Source: Bifidobacteriaceae bacterium (lineage in GTDB: Bacteria > Actinomycetota > Actinomycetes > Actinomycetales > WQXJ01). Taken from it: a DNA stretch of 8,298 nt. The translations under genes were made by a program, and so were the position numbers. Every line of letters starts with the position of its first letter. Positions within the stretch are counted from its first letter, which is position 1. Under the pieces are notes generated by a model, which searched no databases, was not told the DNA's origin, and saw only the letters and a program-made list of their open reading frames with translations. This document shows, piece after piece, positions 6,784 to 8,298 of this stretch. The stretch lies in NCBI GenBank assembly GCA_031258055.1, contig JAIRNM010000398.1, positions 1-8,298 on the forward strand, read 5' to 3'.

Positions 6784-6862
6784 AACGCTGGTCCTGTCAC
6801 TGACCGCCAGTCGACATACTCATGGATTTCGTCCAGGAGGGATGGTTGGCTGTCGCCGTTGT
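6755..6862 (-). pseudogene. Decayed second copy of the 3' end of the small membrane-protein gene
   Basis: Positions 6755-6820 align without gaps to 6881-6946, the last 22 codons of the intact gene upstream. By hand count 48 of 66 bases are identical. The terminal TGA (6755-6757) is at the same place, and GGQ, W-x-G-x-x-F and conservative changes (Leu to Ile, Thr to Ser) are kept. Two Trp codons of the intact copy (TGG at 6925-6923 and 6889-6887) are TGA here (6799-6797 and 6763-6761), so the copy cannot be translated through. Weaker similarity, with an apparent 2-nt indel, seems to continue to about 6862. The offset is 126 bp. It is a remnant of a tandem duplication or of a former paralogous gene. 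Confidence 0.7.
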
Positions 6863-6880
6863 CCAGGCGCATGGGCCAAA

Positions 6881-7447
6881 TCAACCCCAAGTGAAAGTGA
6901 GTCCAACCCAAAGATCGTCGTCCCATTGACCGCCAATCGACATAGTCACATGTTTATCCCGGGACCGGCTGTACGGCTTGCTCATATCTATGATGATGTT
7001 GTCGACGCTCCGCAAGATTTCCCCACTCTGGGTCCAGCCGTTGTCTTTGGCGAATTCGAAGATGTCTTCAGCGGTGGCGACCGCCCCGCCGGGCCCGGGC
7101 TCAAAGGACCGGTCAACCATAGTTTGGCATGACGCAGGGGTGAAAGACCACAAGTTGGATAGCTGCGGACCACGGCGTTCCGAAGAATGGACCAGCGTTA
7201 ACCCTAAGAGTTCTTTATCTGCCAGCGGGTCGTTGACCAGTGGGCCTAACTGCGGACCCCAACTCCAAACACATTTACCCTCACTCCACGCCACAACCAA
7301 CACGAACACCGGGACCACAACCAACGCGAACACCACAGCCGCGACCCTTACACGCCGACTCGGACCGTGGCCCGACCATGCCCCAGCCGGCGTCTCGGCG
7401 GATGCCTCGGGGGGCGGCTCATCAAGCGGGCTAGTATCTTCAGCCAT
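6881..7447 (-). CDS. Small single-pass membrane protein of unknown function
   Basis: The protein has 188 aa from ATG 7447. A GTG at 7480 would add 11 residues, but the ATG forms an 8-bp overlap (ATGGCTGA) with the stop of the upstream surface-protein gene and has GAGGT about 10 nt upstream. This suggests translational coupling. An acidic, Pro/Ala-rich cytoplasmic N-terminus (1-30) is followed by RR and one strong helix (about 33-53), built partly from an 8-residue repeat. The remaining 135 residues are predicted outside, with two Cys (59, 107) that could form a disulfide. They also contain several Trp, the segment TAEDIFEFAKDNGW (about 125-138) and an end SIGGQWDDDLWVGLTFTWG (about 170-188) that looks like an amphipathic beta-hairpin. 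I do not recognise the family. Its coupling to an LPXTG protein suggests a surface-associated partner role. A decayed copy of its 3' end lies just downstream. Confidence 0.75.
   Translation of the reverse strand: MAEDTSPLDEPPPEASAETPAGAWSGHGPSRRVRVAAVVFALVVVPVFVLVVAWSEGKCVWSWGPQLGPLVNDPLADKELLGLTLVHSSERRGPQLSNLWSFTPASCQTMVDRSFEPGPGGAVATAEDIFEFAKDNGWTQSGEILRSVDNIIIDMSKPYSRSRDKHVTMSIGGQWDDDLWVGLTFTWG
7291..7334. repeat. 24-bp tandem duplication within the membrane-helix coding sequence
   Basis: The 20-mers at 7291-7310 and 7315-7334 differ at one base (19 of 20 identical), with a 24-bp period, that is 8 codons. On the coding (minus) strand they encode the successive helix segments VFALVVVP and VFVLVVAW. 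The transmembrane helix appears to have been built or extended by an in-frame duplication. Confidence 0.7.
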
Positions 7448-8234
7448 GGCCGTGTCTACCTCGCGTCGGCGGCCGGACACGCGCAGCGAGGATTAGCAAT
7501 ACGCCAGCTAACACCAACCCCGGAGCGGCAACCCGCACCCACGTTGGTGAAACCACACCAGTGACCGGCAACGAACCAACCACACCAGAACCGGCAGCCG
7601 TAGAACCAGACCCACCAACACCCGCACCACCGGTCGGAGAAGCCCCGCCATCGGTACCACCAGTGCCGCCAGTGCCGCCAGTGCCACCAACTCCGCCGGT
7701 CCCAGTAGTGCCGGTGTCGCCAGTGTTGTCTGGATCAGTGTCGCCGGGGAGAGTCGCTTGGGCGGCTAATAGTTCCTCGGCTTCGGCTTTGGTGAACACC
7801 ATCCCATCATCGTCACCTTCATAGGCGTCCAACCCTGGGGTCGGGTCACATTCATCACCTAGCCCGTCCCCATCAGAGTCTTGTTGGCCCCAGTTGTACA
7901 CATCCGGGCAGTTATCCACCTCTGACGGCATGGAATCACCATCATCAGACACAACCACCGGCGTGGAACCAACCGCCCGCGAACCTTCCGCGTCAGTCAC
8001 CCGAAGTCCGACCACACCATCAAACGGCTCGGTGAACCGGTGATCCACCCACCAATCCGTGGTGGTTTGATCCCACACCCCATCACCCTCAAAATCCCAC
8101 TCATAAGACACAATCTGGCCATACGGAGAATAAGAACCCCCCGCATCCAACCGCACCACCCCACCCGTCCGGGCGACATAAGGCCCTTGTATCCACGCCA
8201 ACGGGTTATCCAACACCCGCGCCGCCTGTGACAA
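7440..8234 (-). CDS. LPXTG-anchored PKD/thrombospondin-3 surface protein, N-terminally truncated
   Basis: The open frame encodes 264 aa from a TTG with no ribosome site, and an in-frame TAA lies 9 nt upstream. It lacks a signal peptide, so the true 5' end is missing. The domains are a PKD-type beta-sandwich (about 17-95; LDAGGSYSPYGQIVSYEWDF, then a VTDAEG strand) and a calcium-binding thrombospondin type 3-like segment (about 97-131; DDGDSMPSEVDNCP, QQDSDGDGLGDECD). An acidic/Ala-rich stretch and a Gly/Thr-rich linker (about 163-215) follow. The sorting signal is LPVTG (222-226), a hydrophobic helix (about 234-251) and a basic tail, so a class of sortase would have anchored it to the wall. 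No sortase is in the window. Its stop overlaps the next gene by 8 bp. Because the N-terminus and a plausible start are absent, it may be a pseudogene or a silent 3' cassette. Confidence 0.8.
   Translation of the reverse strand: MSQAARVLDNPLAWIQGPYVARTGGVVRLDAGGSYSPYGQIVSYEWDFEGDGVWDQTTTDWWVDHRFTEPFDGVVGLRVTDAEGSRAVGSTPVVVSDDGDSMPSEVDNCPDVYNWGQQDSDGDGLGDECDPTPGLDAYEGDDDGMVFTKAEAEELLAAQATLPGDTDPDNTGDTGTTGTGGVGGTGGTGGTGGTDGGASPTGGAGVGGSGSTAAGSGVVGSLPVTGVVSPTWVRVAAPGLVLAGVLLILAARVRPPTRGRHGHG
7653..7689. repeat. 9-bp tandem repeat coding for the Gly-Gly-Thr linker
   Basis: About four units of a 9-bp motif (AGTGCCGCC and variants on the plus strand) encode the GGTGGTGGTGG linker of the surface protein. 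Such short repeats are prone to slippage, so linker length may vary between strains. Confidence 0.65.
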
Positions 8235-8259
8235 GGATATTGGTTAAAGCGCGCTTCAT
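8206..8259 (-). pseudogene. 5' fragment of an NAD-dependent sugar epimerase/dehydratase gene
   Basis: From ATG 8259 the frame reads MKRALTNILVTGGAGVG and then TAA (8208-8206). NILVTGGAG close behind the start is the hallmark beginning of extended short-chain dehydrogenases acting on nucleotide sugars (GalE/RmlB/UDP-glucuronate type), where the Rossmann TGGAGFIG motif follows. Here the motif breaks off after GGAG and the next bases belong to the surface-protein sequence. AGGCGG lies 6 nt upstream of the ATG as a possible ribosome site. The fragment is only 17 codons, so the call rests on one motif. Its match in position and spacing is good. Confidence 0.6.
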
Positions 8260-8298
8260 TCCTGTCCGCCTGCCGGCCGGGGTGTCTTTTCGTACAGG

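Noticed and set aside
6755..6826. In-frame TGA codons aligned to Trp codons, as if TGA were read as Trp
   Set aside because: TGA serves as a normal stop for the lipid kinase, pheA, the large membrane protein, the DUF5926 gene and both surface-locus genes. Only the decayed copy has internal TGAs, so decay is the simpler reading.
7653..7689. Short direct repeats as a CRISPR array
   Set aside because: The units are 9 bp, contiguous, without spacers and in frame, coding a Gly-Gly-Thr linker.

Overview
The window looks like chromosomal DNA of a high-GC actinobacterium. The evidence is the strongly GC-biased third codon positions, the pairing of a lipid-kinase gene with pheA, a DUF5926-type protein (an actinobacterial family), leaderless-looking starts (TANNNT followed 7 nt later by ATG), a CRP/GlxR-type palindrome and an LPXTG-anchored surface protein. 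I cannot place it to genus. All genes with a readable stop use TGA, TAG or TAA in the standard way.

Left part (1-2466). A secreted-protein gene runs off the left edge on the minus strand. It is divergent from a diacylglycerol/sphingosine-kinase-family lipid kinase on the plus strand. The gap between them holds a minus-strand promoter candidate, small hairpins and a near-perfect CRP-type palindrome. The kinase converges on pheA (prephenate dehydratase, minus strand), and a perfect 12-bp inverted repeat lies between them as a bidirectional terminator.

Middle part (2467-6635). Divergent from pheA is a large envelope protein: an extracytoplasmic domain resembling the alkaline-phosphatase superfamily followed by about eleven membrane helices. 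It converges on, and overlaps by 53 bp, a family-2 glycosyltransferase gene. Upstream of the glycosyltransferase, in the same orientation, is a DUF5926-family gene that lacks the N-terminal SEC-C motif I remember for many homologues and has a leaderless-type start. This block reads as housekeeping and envelope metabolism.

Right part (6636-8298). This part looks accessory and rearranged. A PKD/thrombospondin-type-3/Gly-Thr-rich/LPVTG surface protein without its N-terminus overlaps by 8 bp a small single-pass membrane protein of unknown function. Directly downstream lies a decayed second copy of that small gene's 3' end, with two Trp codons turned into TGA. At the right edge the first 15 or so codons of what looks like an NAD-dependent sugar epimerase/dehydratase (ILVTGGAG motif) run straight into the surface-protein sequence and stop. 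This points to a recombination junction (or an assembly chimera) near 8209-8222. The surface-protein cassette with its truncated neighbours is the most unusual part of the window.
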